Under the pieces are notes generated by a model. The model did not search any database and had not been told where the DNA came from. It was given only the letters and a program-made list of their open reading frames with translations. The translations under genes and the position numbers were made by a program. From positions 20,639,757 through 20,703,756 of the forward strand of contig LS997563.1 in assembly GCA_000469685.2 (NCBI GenBank): a DNA stretch of 64,000 bases. Reading direction: 5' to 3'. The stretch's first letter is position 1. Each line of letters opens with the position of its first letter. Of this stretch, positions 36,475-49,349 are shown one piece after another. Origin of the DNA: Haemonchus contortus (Eukaryota; Nematoda; Chromadorea; Rhabditida; Trichostrongylidae).

Positions 36475-37539
36475 CGACCGGAAATTCGTAACTCCAGTCC
36501 CCGTGGACCTAGAGTGTCCAAGCCTGGTAAACATTAAAACAAAGAGAAACGAAAAGAAACAATGGAAACCAATCAAAAAAGCAAGAGTCAACAAAAATAT
36601 GGGTGGGCGGGAGGCGGGCTGATTACGGTAACTGAAGTTCAAAGCCGCGAGACAACTATAAACAATTTGCCACACGCCGCAAAGCGAACGTTGGAAATCT
36701 GGGAGAAGCTCCGTCACCCCTGTCAGAACAATCACGTCGGCACCTTTACAAACACAACAAATTCCATCGCAAATACGGTTTTGGATTTTCGTCTGAAAAG
36801 AAGTAGCCGGCTCATTTCATCAAAACTAACTCAAACCTTGAAGTTGGATTTGTACTACTGAATGTACCATTCACGATAGGCTGGCACGACGATGATCACT
36901 GGAAGCTCACTTGCTCCAGGCATTAACGGACACGATTGGTTTATTGTGGTGGACTGGTGGAACTTCGCTGGGATAGTTGAAGCTTTCGACTTTTCATTAA
37001 CGGCAAAGTCTAGATTCCTAGGTAGTGAACATCGACATTACTCCGTGAAACTTAACTGGTCTCAATCGGGACGCCTATGACACGCAAAAAAGGAGACAGC
37101 AGAGTTAAACGTCCACCCAGTTTTGGTCTCCTCCTGAAAGCTGCTCACCTTGCAGGAGCGTATTGGACGCATGATCGGAATTTTTACCTGTATTGTCATC
37201 TAGACGTGCTTAAAATTCGTGAATTTTCATCGCAAGCAAGAATATAGCATAACAAGACTCGCAGAAGTGTATCGTTATGACGCACAACTGCAGCATACAA
37301 ACTGTGCTTTTAGTAGACCTGCTCAGTTAAAGTACGGTATCAATTCTGCCTCCCATTTTCTTTGGTTTCGGGCCGGGTATCCGTTGGGTAAGTGAATCAA
37401 GCACACCGCTTAGCTTCTTCGACCGGAATTTGGTCTGGGTGGTTACGATAATGTCTATGCCAAAACGAACATCTATACAACACACGAACATTCGCAAAGG
37501 AGCAGAATTCACCGGTAGGTGCTGTTTGACAACTAACAG

Positions 37540-37790
37540 GGTGGAGAGGGTGTAGTGGCAAGAGGCGCACTTACAACCCATGGTTGCAGGTTCGAGCCCG
37601 GACCGATATCCGCCTAGGCCAAACGAACCTTGGTAGCAGACTCGTCTGGGAGGATAAGAATACTGACTTGTACATCGACTGGCCGCCGCAGGTCACTGTA
37701 TAGGCCATAAACGCATTCAACGCAATTCGGAATGGAAGTCGAGTGCGTGGGCGCATTCCTCAGACGGGATTGATTGGCGCCCCACCAACC
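37540..37790 (+). repeat. tRNA-derived SINE, copy 4
   Basis: GGGTGTAGTGGCAAGAGGCG (A-box region) and AGGTTCGAGCCCGGA (a consensus-quality B box) lead into the shared body CCTAGGCC, AGACTCGTCTGGGAGGATAA, GTCACTGTATAGGCC. This is the best preserved promoter among the six copies. Confidence 0.8.
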
Positions 37791-38534
37791 TTTAGACTTT
37801 ATTTAGACTCGAGTCATGAAAACGGAAGTGACTGGAAGCTATGAATCTTTATTTAGCAGCATTAATTAGTCCCTTTTTGAATTTTTCGAAGATTAGTCTT
37901 GCTTTTAGGCACGATAGAATGGGAAAATAGATGAAAACTTCAAAACAAACTGATTTCATCTCGAGCATGATGGTATCAGACATGGTGCATAAGCTCGATG
38001 GTTATTGTATAAAAGCAGGGAGCCTTAAAACGTTTTCCATTAAGCCATTTTACCGATGTATTGCCTCAACCAGTGAAGCATCACAATAATCTTCAAAGAT
38101 TTTAACAGTAATTTCATTCGATCTACTTAGTCCAAAGCTTTCTTTACAAGAATGCGAGTTGATTTTGTATTGAAACAGTTTGAAAAACAACTTGTTTTTC
38201 AGGGTCGTGCTAGTTGCATAGAGTGAATCGTTAGCTGAATAACATAAGTTGGTGCTGATTATGATGTAATTTTTGCAATTTCTTATACGCCACGGTCATT
38301 CGCAACACTTCATCACTGCGATTTTTTCAGCATATTTTCTAATCCCCGTTAAGCCTCGTTATATGCTCATTTGTAGTTGTTCGGTTCACATTTTGATCAG
38401 ATAACCTGGAATCAAATACTCTGGTTATTACTCTGCCTGTATTGGAGCTTCTTCCAAATAATGAAAGCCTTTCATCTTGCAAACGTCTGCCTTATTGAGT
38501 GAGCTAGTAGATAACGGGAGGGAGTCTAAAAAGG

Positions 38535-38815
38535 ATAGAGTCTAAGGCGTTAATCAATCCCGTCTGAAGGATGCGCCCTCGCATTCGACTTCCATTCGCA
38601 ATCGTAGCGGCGATTTGAATGCGTATGTGGTCTATACAATGACTTGCGGTGGTCAGCCGATGTACAAGTCCGTGCTTTTATCCTGCCAGACGAGTGTGAT
38701 ACCAATTAACCGGCCCCAGATGAATGGAAGGTTTGGTTGGCCTAGGCGGATATAGAACGTGATTCGAACCAGGGACCATGCTTGTGTGAAGTGCACAACT
38801 CGCAACTACTACAGG
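38535..38815 (-). repeat. tRNA-derived SINE, copy 5
   Basis: Read on the minus strand, GTAGTAGTTGCGAGTTGTG and CCCTGGTTCGAATCACG give the A and B box regions. The body CCTAGGCCAACCAAACC and ACTCGTCTGGCAGGATAA matches the others. A foldback element abuts its head. Confidence 0.75.
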
Positions 38816-38825
38816 AACGAAAATT

Positions 38826-38984
38826 CAGTCCGGCACTCGGCTCTTACAGTAATCCGGCACGTGTTAACACGTAAATTTTTACCCGTCACATATACGACGC
38901 GTTGAAAAGAGGCTTAGAGCAAGGATACGGTGATGGGTGGTGGGGTAAGGGGATTACTGTAAAGAGCTGAGTGCCGGACTGAGT
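38826..38984. mobile_element. Foldback element with 30-bp arms
   Basis: CAGTCCGGCACTCGGCTCTT then ACAGTAATCC on the left is mirrored by GGATTACTGTAAAGAGCTGA then GTGCCGGACTG on the right, with two differences. The short centre contains CCCGTCACATATACGACG, also seen in altered form near 20.47 kb. Confidence 0.75.
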
Positions 38985-39140
38985 TTTCATTTCAGTGCCA
39001 CTACTTCAGGTTTCGTGGATAATAAATATTTTCGATTCAATCAGTTCATGGCTCATCATCCCCGATCACTCCACTTTTCCTACTGCAGATAGAAGAAATC
39101 CTTGCATGCATGTTCTGAGAGATACATACAAATAGTGGGT

Positions 39141-39205
39141 GAGATGATGACGATGATGGTGATCATGACAAAAATGATGATGATAATGATGATTACGTTA
39201 CATTG
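39141..39205. repeat. GAT-type microsatellite
   Basis: Interrupted GATGATGA and AATGATGATGA units about 60 bp upstream of receptor gene II. Confidence 0.75.
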
Positions 39206-39250
39206 CCTGACTACTAGACAATAGAGATTCCAGTAATGTTAAAGTACGTG

Positions 39251-39261
39251 TTTAGATATCA
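39251..39261 (+). promoter_or_regulatory. Putative trans-splice acceptor, receptor gene II
   Basis: TTTAG at 39251-39255 and then exactly six bases before the ATG, as in genes I and III. Confidence 0.45.
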
Positions 39262-39662
39262 ATGAACTGCTCTGATGCAGAAGATCTTGCTAAAGACGGG
39301 CGTTTCCGAGCACTGCTTGGATCACAAGCTGCGGCAGGAATTGCTTCTCTAATCATCTCCTCAATAGTACTGAAACAATGTAGAAGTTTGTACTTTCATA
39401 CTAATTGCAAGGTACGTTTATCGCATTGTTTCTTATATTTACTTCCAAGAAAATGATGAATGAATAATACTCATCTGTCTGAAGCTGATACTATGCAAAT
39501 AATACTGATAATGCATGATAATGTAACAAAAATAATGCAAATTCCCTTCAATTCCCCTTCTATTCCGGGCCTTTCTGCTTAACCTTCTCCTATGCCTGTG
39601 GCGGCGCCCTTCATGTCGACAAACTAGAATGAGAACTTGCGAAAACTGTCGAGAGAGGTTCT

Positions 39663-40175
39663 AATAAAAGGCACAGTTTACAATAATTTTAAGGTACCCT
39701 TTTCAAGTCGAAAAGCGGAAGGAAGTATTGCTCTGGAGTAATGCATCGGTGGTGAGGAGAACGAGGAAATTCGTCGATTTGGCGGAAAATAAAGCTCCTC
39801 AAAAGTAATGAAAACCAAGGTTGTACGAAATTACCGTGACAGAAATGACATGAACGGGGTATTTTTGAGTTGTTGCAATACAAAGAGCTACATGGACGAG
39901 TTTTTCAGTTGTTGTCATTGCGCAAAGAGCTGACCAAAACTGTCCAGAATTGTATCTCATTGTCCTCTCTCACTGCGGATCTTGACGAGTAGTTCGATAT
40001 ACCTACGTGAATGGTGCAGATTTTACAATGCCATCGAAACTCGACTGCACATATACCCAGGACAGGCTGAGCCTTTATAGCGCATTATATAGGGTGTTTC
40101 CCGACATGATAGCGCCACATATGGTTTACGAGGATCCATATCTCAGGAGCCATTTTTGTCCTGAAGTGAGCCTTT
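39663..40175 (+). mobile_element. MITE (GGCACAG family), copy in intron 1 of gene II
   Basis: It begins AAAAGGCACAGTTTACAATA and keeps TTTCAAGTCGAAAAGCGGAA, ATGCATCGGTGGTGA and GCCACATATGGTTTACGAG. The right end (GAGCCTTTAAG) is decayed. Non-coding. Confidence 0.65.
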
Positions 40176-43100
40176 AAGATGGAGCTGTCTACTGCTCTCC
40201 AAAAGAACAGCAGGTAGCTAGACGGGCTAGTGCGCACTGAAATCTTGGATTGCACACTTATGAATACATGTTTTCCTGCGCGGTCACATAATAAGTAAGC
40301 TTCTAATATTTACATAATGAGGCTCCTTGGTCCACCTTTTATTATGGAGCACAACCTAAATACCACTCTGCACTACAGTTTCCAGCTTATTAATATCACT
40401 ATCATCCCTAGCATCAATTCTTCAATTCTGGCCGTTGCATGGGGTCCGCTACCCCTGTTAGCCGCCTCCATTTCAATTAATCTACAGCATCTTCTACCGT
40501 CATCCCGTTTTCGGCTAGGTGCTTCTTGGTCACATTTCGTTAACTCTTACCTGGGAAACCTTGAGGTCGCTCACCCTAATCCTCGAATTCCATTGCCTCC
40601 CTTATCGTATAACTCTGCTGCTCAGTACGTGCTCTGACCAGTGCAAACGCTGCTCTCTATCTTCAGCTGAACAGAAGTCGTTCCCGTGACAGTTCTGAAT
40701 TCCGTTCCTCACACGGTCAAATCGCGTCAAACTACAGGACCATTTTAAACACTACAGTTAGGTCACCTCGTAGTACCGGAAATCTCGAATATTTTGATCC
40801 ATTCCCTAGGCAGTCCACGAATTGAGATCGGATCGGCGATTTCTGCTTGGTAAACCTTCTACCATCGCTTATGGTGCTGCTAGTGGCTTGGCATATGCAA
40901 CACTCATGATCCACAATCGTTGATCCTTCAGAGGGTATAGATATATCCCAGTATGCCATCTTGTAGTGTCGATAACACATCATCGAGAACGACTCCAGGC
41001 ACTCGTCCGCAATAGCGTTGCGTGGAGCATCGACCTTGTTAATTGAGATGTAAGTTTTCAGCCAGAGAATCAGCTTCAATATTTGTCACAATTAGTAAAA
41101 CACAGATTCGAAAGTGACTAGTGCAGTTGCGCTCAATGATCGTATGTCTGGCCGTTTTTTCATACATCACCACTTTTGGATGACTGCTCGTCATGCACTG
41201 CTGAAGAATACCTTTCTAAAAAAGTTGTTGGAATTTTAGAATGGTAGCCACCGATACCAGCAGAAAATTGGACTGTTCATTCTGGGGCTTGATACCTCAT
41301 GGCGAGCACATTCCGATATATCAGAATTTTGCAGAATGTGATGGTCTTTTTCAATTTGTAGTTGCTTCAGTGATAAAAGGCGTCACCAATGTAAGCGTGG
41401 CTTGACATCGACTTCTCATAATAAGTTAAATGTAACAAATTGAAATCAGTGGAGCATAAAAACTGCAATGAGCAAATGCATCAAAAAGACAAAATCACCA
41501 CACAAACTGAAGATGGCTCGTTTCGCCTCTTCACCAGAGGAATCACCGTCTCTGTCTTCCCCTGAGGCTCAACAGTGGTTTGCGGTTAGTGGAGAAGGGA
41601 ATGGGTAAAGGTATTATTTGGAGCAGGGATAGAATTTCCATAATCTCTTTCACCCTCGTAATAAATATTTCCATATTAGAAAATGTATTAGCAATTCTCA
41701 ATGCTTCTGTATATAATAGAGGCTTCAATGGTATTGTGAAGGTATTTTGCAAGTGATTCAGTCCTGATCAGTAGAAGGGAAATTACCAATATTTAACACG
41801 TTTCAGATAATGATTGCTGCTATGCTTGCGGTTTTCATTATACATTCTATTTTGATCGCAACACTTCAGGTACGTTACTGGAAACCTCATTCAATTTTCA
41901 TGATTTCAAACAATGTCTCTTTTTTTGTGTCAAGTAACCATGCGCTATGGCTGTTAATTTCGATCGTTGCTAACGGAACCAAATATTTTATCTCTTTTTC
42001 TAAATATTTGGGGAGACCTGCAATAGGTATTCCAACAAGCGCATCCCCTTAAAAGTTCAGCTTTCCAACAGATTTTACACTTGTATGTAGTTCAGTACAT
42101 TAGCGAGCACAGCGTGTTATTGAAAAATCTCATCAAAAAGAACAAGACATTTGCTACAGAGTAGACGACTGTTTTCCAGTACACTGAGGCTATTTTCCGA
42201 AACATGGACACAATGAGGATAAAAATCACCGTCCAGTAATTGACCGTATCCTCCAAGAACGCTACATGAACTCGACCGATTAGGTGTGCTGGTGAATTGG
42301 GTGTTACTTATTCCTTCTCACAGTCTTGGTATACAAATACAACAAAGTACTATATTGCTCCATCCTATATCCTTTTCATTAGCCATTTTTGGTGTGTCGA
42401 ACATGTGAGGAGCAGATGGAGGGTGGTAAATGTAGCAGGTAAGTACTCCAGATAAAATAAATCATTTTCTAGGAGATAAGGGATACATCTGTACTTCCAA
42501 AATATCTAATCTCAATGAGCAGCAGAGCCGTGACCAATCCTCCATTACTAACCCAACTGCTGAATTCTTGATATTTGGACAACTGGAAGAGCAGACTTCG
42601 AAACGCGTCCTCCCTGTTCTGGTCATTACAAAAGCTTCGCACCAGTCTCTTGAGCCCAGCATATTTATTTTTATTTATTTATCTACTGCACTCATGGTGC
42701 ACCTAAGCACTCAGGCAAATGTATTAGTAGGCTGAACACAGCGAAGCAAAACATAGAAAAGAAACACAAAAATTCGCAAAGCATAAGCTATAGCATGCCA
42801 CAGTCAAAAAAGGCAATTCAACATTCCCCTAACTAGCCGAAGTAGACCAAGAGAAAGAAAAAAAGAGAAATATCTGTCAAGTCAGAATGCAAAGCCGAAA
42901 CATATCAATTTGGCAGTGGGCGGCCATGTACCCACAATATGAATGGAGCATTGACTGCTCCACTCACTACATAGTTGACTATATGTATCGATAGAATAAG
43001 GTGCACAGTCAACCTGGGCAACGCAATAGACCGTGGTCGTTCCCAGGCGGGCCAAAGTTTGTTGCCTCTTTGATCTAAACACGAACCCAGAGCGTAAGAC

Positions 43101-43689
43101 CCAGGTCGAGATATGATGTTTCAATGATTGTTGACTTGCACCGTTGTAAACAAACAAGTTAAGCAGAAGTTGGTACGTCTGCCTAGCGAAGGAAAGTACA
43201 GGCGCGCAAGATGCGAAGTGCATCACAGATCTGAAATTATTTTGGAATTATTGCTGTATTCAGCAGGGAAGGAGATTGCTACTCACTGCGCTACATAAAA
43301 AACACACAACAGCTGATGAATGCTGTTAGTAAAACGAAAAACGTAGAAACTAAATAAGCGTGACAAGAAAACGTCGGTTTCTCAATTTGCTGACCAGTTA
43401 TGCCATATTGACTGGTCCTGAAGAATTTTTTTTTGAAGGAACAATGCGCAACAGAAGTACTTAAAAACTTCGAGTTCTGTCTACACCCTCAACACCGATG
43501 AGATCGAGTGAATTTAATTTCTTCAACATACTTTTGGAGATCAGACTGTTTTTCGAACGCATCTCTTCACTAGGAAGACGCCGAAACCACCTGGCGATGC
43601 GATAAAAGAAGAAGTTGAAAACGTGCTCACGACTTATACTTAAGATCCTTGGATAACCTGAACTGAAACTGTTTCCTCGTTCACTACTA

Positions 43690-44928
43690 GATCTAAAGAC
43701 CCAGTACTTGCTCGGGAGCAGATTGAGACCCGAAAAGATCTACGCTACGCAAGATCCGAAATCCGTAACCAAGATTAAAAACATTTCTCTTATATAGAGA
43801 AGTTTCCAATCCTAGATGTTTCAGCCTTTGTCCACGGTTTGAGAGGCTGCTTCTGTTTGAACCCTTGCTGATTCGGAGAAAAACTAACCTCGTGAACGTA
43901 CTTCGAACTTTTTCAAGCCTCATTGTGTCTTTTTTGGACGTAGGACTACAAATCTGCTAACAGTACTTCCAATTGGGACGAACATAGGATTTGTAGAGAG
44001 AATGAGTATGTCGGGTTTATCACTACAAATATTCTGAAAAATCGTAAGCAAGGAACTGTAGGCTTTGCTGGTCGCATAGTCAATATGAGTCGAAAACTTC
44101 AGGTCAGCGTAAATAAGTACGCCTAAATCTTTGGCGTTCTCGCTCTTTTTCACCTTGACACTGTTGATGAAGTAGTTTGAAGACTTCCAAGTCTCCCATA
44201 TGAAGCACAAAGCATTTATAAATCCTAACGTCATCAGCATAAACCTGCACATGAAACATGAATACTGTGAGATGTCTTGAGGACACAACACAGAAAGTTA
44301 CCATCTATTCCGATCCTTTCAAGATAGGCAGAAGCATATAATGGTTAACTTTATCGAATGCCCTATATAGATCAACGTAAATAACAACTACGGATTTACC
44401 GTGATTCAACGCGAGATGCCAATCAAACAGACTATCCGCCAAGTTTGTGGCCGTGCTAGTACCGGAAATAAAACCATGTTGCACTGGTGGGGGGAGATTA
44501 CACTTAATGCACCGATTCAACAGTTTTTCTCTTACCATTCTCTCCATTATTTTGACTGGCGTTGGTGTGATACTTATTAGACGAATTTCTGAAACTACGC
44601 GTGCTCCAGTAGCTATAGGAAGAGCAGTGACCAACGCTTCTTCCCAGACTTCAGGTACCTCACCCCGCATAAAGGAAGCATTGAAAATGTGGGCCAAAGG
44701 CGTGAAGAGACAAAGCGCATTTCTTGAGTACGATGGGTGGGGTGCCATCACAGGGTTCTGTTGTTGAAGGTCTGAGGCGCTTGAGGAGCTCGTATCAGGA
44801 TGCAAGTAAAGATTAGTGCTAACTGGCCGAAAAGGACGCAAGTTGGAGGTCGGTTCACCAGCAGAAGTCGTACTCGAAAGGACATTCGCGAAAAATGAGG
44901 GAGAGTTACTTTGGAATTTGCTGTTCAC
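43690..44928 (-). mobile_element. Degenerate CR1/jockey-like LINE fragment
   Basis: On the minus strand 44305-44928 encodes reverse transcriptase blocks (PVKIMERMVREKLL, QHGFISGTSTATNL, VVIYVDLYRAFDKVNH). Then, in shifted frames, VQVYADDVRIYK (catalytic box, near 44240), AKDLGVLIYADLKFSTHID and the C-terminal LEKVRSTFTRLVF and RLKHLGLETSLYKRNVF. This order is that of CR1/jockey-type LINEs and differs from the RTE copies nearby. Several frameshifts make it inactive. It lies in intron 2 of receptor gene II. Confidence 0.75.
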
Positions 44929-47900
44929 GTAAGCAAAATACTTCGCAGAAAGTCGTGATGACGTGATTCCATATAAGGACCTTCTTTTTGCTGAGCACCT
45001 GATTGGTTATTGGTGATACCTTTAAATATTCACAATTCTGTTCCTAACAAAGACCAGGCCAGGTAGATTCAAAAGGAGTACTGGTAAACGATGGGAAGGA
45101 AATCGAAACACAGAGTGTTTAAACCGTTTCATTTCAGATCCGTCGTTACCCTGAATCGATAAGTAATTGCAAACTCATCAGAGTTTTTAAGAACTATTTT
45201 ATACATAGGTCTCCACGAGTTCTTGTATCGTCCAAACACGCAATGAGGCATCAATACCACTTTGAAAAGAAGTCAAATGCGAAAAATGCGGGTCCGATAA
45301 AGTTCAATTCCGTCTTTTCAAAGTCCTTGTGGCAGTCGTTTTGTATCATTCGGTATTTCCACTCCGCTCCAGAGCGTAGGATAGGGCAGAACCTCCATTA
45401 ACAGAGCAAAGAGAGAGCGTCATTGTTTCTGGGAGTGAGGATAATTTCGTGACCTTCCTGTTGAAAAGATCATTTTTTTGTTGGGAACTTGTATTGATCC
45501 ATGATAAATTTATCCCCTGAGAGTTACGATATTTTTGCTGGAAGTCGTACGTCGTAGTATGAGTATGCAGAAATCGCCGTATTCCTTCTTCGTTCACACG
45601 TTATCACTCATAGAAAATTACGATTTGTGAGTTCAACCTCACCTTGGTGTGGTGTGTCAGTGTGTGAGCCAGTTGGATGTGTCATGGGCGTGTCAGGATA
45701 AGTGATTTATGACAGCATACAAAAAAAAACAAAACGGCTGAGAGCACGTCGAATGAACTAATTAACACCGTGGTGCTCTACATAAGGTTCTCCGTGTTTA
45801 CGCACGTCAATGTTGTATACACTTGTCAGAACGGTATGAGCATGATAATTCTACATGAATACGTGTTTACACAAAAAATTTATGTCAAGAGATGTTTTTA
45901 TGTCAAGGAGGTCTCTTCCTATCAACATCCTCTACAGAATACATTTAGGGAATGCATTTGTTTCGATATCTTACAATGGGCAACCCGTGTGAAATCTTAA
46001 TTCAGTCAGCTATATGTTTTTCGCTAAGGTATCCAACATCTATATGCTCATTTTGTATGGTTCTTCTAGAGGTTGGTTCCCACTGTCATTGTTCATCTTT
46101 GACTATCAAGAACATGGGTTGCAGTTATCCGTGGTCGTCGAACGTGCCATTGCATTGCTCTGTGGAGACGCTCTGAATATGATTCATTTGGACCCAAGAT
46201 CGGGCTAACACTCATCGCTGCCTCCGTAAGCTCATCATTTCTGAATGTGCATGCATGATATTATATTACTGTCGCTGAATTATAGAGCTTATTGTTGGTT
46301 TGTGTTACATGATGTTGTGAAGCTAATTTTGACTGCGAATAATTGCATTCCTCGTTTTTTACGTAATGACTAACATAGTGCTACCCGAAAATTATTGAGA
46401 TACATCCGACTCAGGCTTCTTTTCTGTTTGCGCGTTTTGCAGAAAGAAAGTTTTTTAGTACTCACAATCAGTAATATACAACTACTTAGTATTGTACGCA
46501 ATCAATTGCTACGTTCTCGTGGATTTGAGAGTCCATCGAGTCTAATGAAATTCAGCTGTTCATCTCAGTGCTATTTTGTGCATGGGCAGTGAGTGAGGAA
46601 GACTTTTCGCAGCAGTATGCTTACTGCTCACCTGTGACTGCAAAAACTACGAAAAACATGACGACATTGATATTCGTGACTACCGGACTTTCAATCTTAA
46701 CTATTTCCGGCATTGTCATTCTTTTTATATTCAACAGCTTAGCGAAAAAAAGGTACCAGTCCAACTTCTTATTACAGTACGTTCCGTTAAGAGACGCAAA
46801 CGTGTTCCATTTATCCACAATCTTAACATCTCTTCGTTTTTCTTATGGCAACAACCAAACAGATCAGCTTCACTGAACCAATCTATAGTCGAAATCAAAT
46901 CGAGAGATCAATCGGTGAAATTCAAGAACAGTTATCGTATTTTTTTTATTCACCATGGCTACACCGTGACTCTTATTATATAACATGTCATTTAAGGGTG
47001 CACCTGCTCTGCATTCGAGATAGTAAGTACAGCTTAGATTGACGAAACTCGAAGGCATGCTTCACGATAATTTTGGGTTATCCAAATCATGGCGAAAATT
47101 AAACGAGAAGATGGAGAATAGTACGACGGTGGCGAAGATGGCACTAGATTACGTGTTCTCAAAACGTTAAAATGCTTGAAAAGTTGCCTAGAAGGAGGTC
47201 GAATGAGAAAAGGAGGCGTTTGGACTAGTTACAATGTGTGTCCTTGCGTACAGCTGACTACAGTAAGCAAAAATGTACATCCATTACATTGAAAACCACC
47301 ACGGGAAGTTGACAAAAACACTATTAACAGCAGAAATAACTAGCACGTTATCCTCGTGAAGTAGAAAATTTGAAAAATGACCGCAGCAGCAAAATGAATA
47401 ACAGAGAATACGATCAGCTGATTGCATGCTGGCCGTGTGGGTCCTGGTACGAATTGCGCAACCTGTGCCGCCTCGACACTCGTCTGACATGTTGTCGGTA
47501 CGTGGGCGTGGATGCGACGAATCCAGTAATGAGGCTCATATTATGTCCTATCAGGTGAGTTTTCTTCTACTAAGTATTCCTATGAGGAGATGGTAGCAGC
47601 CGTTTCTATCTCGGACTGTGCCTTCAAGCCTCTTCCACAACTCGTTGAGTTTTTGCTGTGTCCGTGATCTACTGTAAACTTGTAGACGCTCATCTACGTA
47701 AACTATCTATTGCAATGATCATCCGCTTTCAGAATGCCTATTACTTAATCCTTATAATTTCACGGTTGATAACTCTTAAAATTTCAGAAACCGTTTCGAT
47801 CTGAACACATCCTATCAACTTCGCGAGAACGAAAGTGTTTTACGCTTGATTCTGCCGCTGGATATCTTCCAAACGGCCATCTCCGGTATTACAGCAATTA

Positions 47901-48740
47901 GTGTATTTGTGACAATTAGCTTCAAGGACCACCTCTCGAATGTCAGCTTTCGACTTCTGTTGGCTTCCTTAAATGTGAGTTGCTGTTCAACTTTCTATGA
48001 AAAGAGAAAGCATGGTTATCATTGTTGAAAACTGGAACAAGAGAAAATGATGAAAAAGATCAAATCTAAGCTATGGTCGCGTCTTAATGTGAATCAATTT
48101 TCAATGTATATTTGAACCTGTCTAAAGCGACAGAAAAGTTAGGGAGAAGACTGAAGAGTCAGAATTAATTCAAGGCGTGCAAACACTAATTCAAAGAAAA
48201 CGGCGAAATTACACCCTCATATAACAGACTACGGATCTCCTTCACTGAGGGCTCTCTCTCACTGAAGGATCCCCAGCCGGTTAGTGACGAGGCTACGTAG
48301 GGCGTCCCCAGGTGGCGGATAGGGGAACCAATCGCCGACCAAAAGTCACCGGTACTTTCCCAGAGACGCAGGTGGATTCAGGGGATGTACTCCTTGACTC
48401 TGCTGTGCTGGGTCGATATACCCTCTGTTTCTCGCAGGCGATTCACGCATACGTGTGTGGAGAGTCTGTGGGTGCAGTTGGTATCCTGCCCATCGACTCG
48501 GCCAAAAGCTTGCATTCGAGTGACGAACAAGTCACGCTGGGAAGTATCTGGGAGGCGATTCGGGGCCGCCTCCAAAAATAAAGCCCCTTGTCCACTTCGG
48601 AATAGCCTGGCAAGCCCCCGAAGTCAATAGCCCCCACGTCAGAGCCTGGCAAGCTGCACGTTGGGTACCTTCACGCCAAAAACAGTAATAGAAATGGGCC
48701 TCATTCCCCTGAACCTGAGGGAGCCCCCAATACGGCAGCG

Positions 48741-49349
48741 TTGGGTAGGACCGCTCGGGAGAGGCTACTAAAATCTCAGGGCCAAAACAGGCTGCCCAAA
48801 AGGAGAAGGACTAGGATGGCTATCTGTACTTTCAACGCACGGACGCTTGCATCGGAAGCGTGTATAGAAGACCTGATGATGCAAGCTAGGAAGGTCAAGT
48901 ACGACGTCATCGGACTGACCGAGACGAGAAGGCATCGCCCGCTGCACGCTGTATCTGAGACTGGAAAAGAACTGTTCCTTGGAACATGCGAGAGCAGAGG
49001 CGTCGGCGGCGCAGGTGTCCTCGTCAATACGCACTTGGCCATGAACATCGATTCGTACGAAAGCTTAGCAACCCGAATCGGACGTTTGCGATTAAGAAGA
49101 TGTGGCTCAATCCCAGCTTTAACAATCTTCGTTGCTTACGCAACACCATCGAGCTACGGAGAAGAGGAGTTGGAAGCGTTTTATATGGATCTAGAGAGGC
49201 TCTACAGAGAAGACCACACTTTCTTCAAGGTCACCGTCGGTGATTTTAACGCCAAGATTTGCCCAGAAGAACGGCTGAAGAGCATCACATCGGGACTCAC
49301 GGAGTGGAATGGAATGAGCAGGATGAAAGGCTGTCCGAGTTTATCATGA
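48741..49349 (+). pseudogene. RTE copy B: endonuclease part, ends in frameshift
   Basis: An open frame of 202 aa with APE-type endonuclease motifs: CTFNARTL (start of domain), GLTETRRHRP (catalytic Glu) and [10 protein letters not shown] (Asp/Asn pair). Directly after GDFNAKI the frame drifts, because one base is missing relative to copy A near 49261. The true continuation is in the overlapping frame that starts at 49259. The endonuclease C-terminus is therefore separated from its N-terminus. Confidence 0.8.

Larger units (their letters stand above)
34797..39261. other. Spacer between receptor genes I and II, repeat-filled
   Basis: No gene is supported here. It contains two abutting MITEs (35.4-36.3 kb), a TG microsatellite, two SINE copies and a foldback element. 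Small frames at 36394-36861 and 37327-37756 fall on repeats. Confidence 0.6.

Noticed and set aside
37540..37620. Possible tRNA gene
   Set aside because: The A and B boxes are present, but no cloverleaf closes and the segment is part of a six-copy dispersed repeat, so it is a SINE head.
40317..41079. 106-aa plus-strand and 115-aa minus-strand frames
   Set aside because: The minus-strand stretch GATGCTCCACGCAACGCTAT recurs near 59.4 kb, so this is dispersed repeat, and neither frame shows a domain.
46125..46225. Alternative splicing that would rescue receptor gene II
   Set aside because: No AG or GT within exon 4 removes 2 or 5 nt while keeping the conserved ERAIAL and FGPK blocks.
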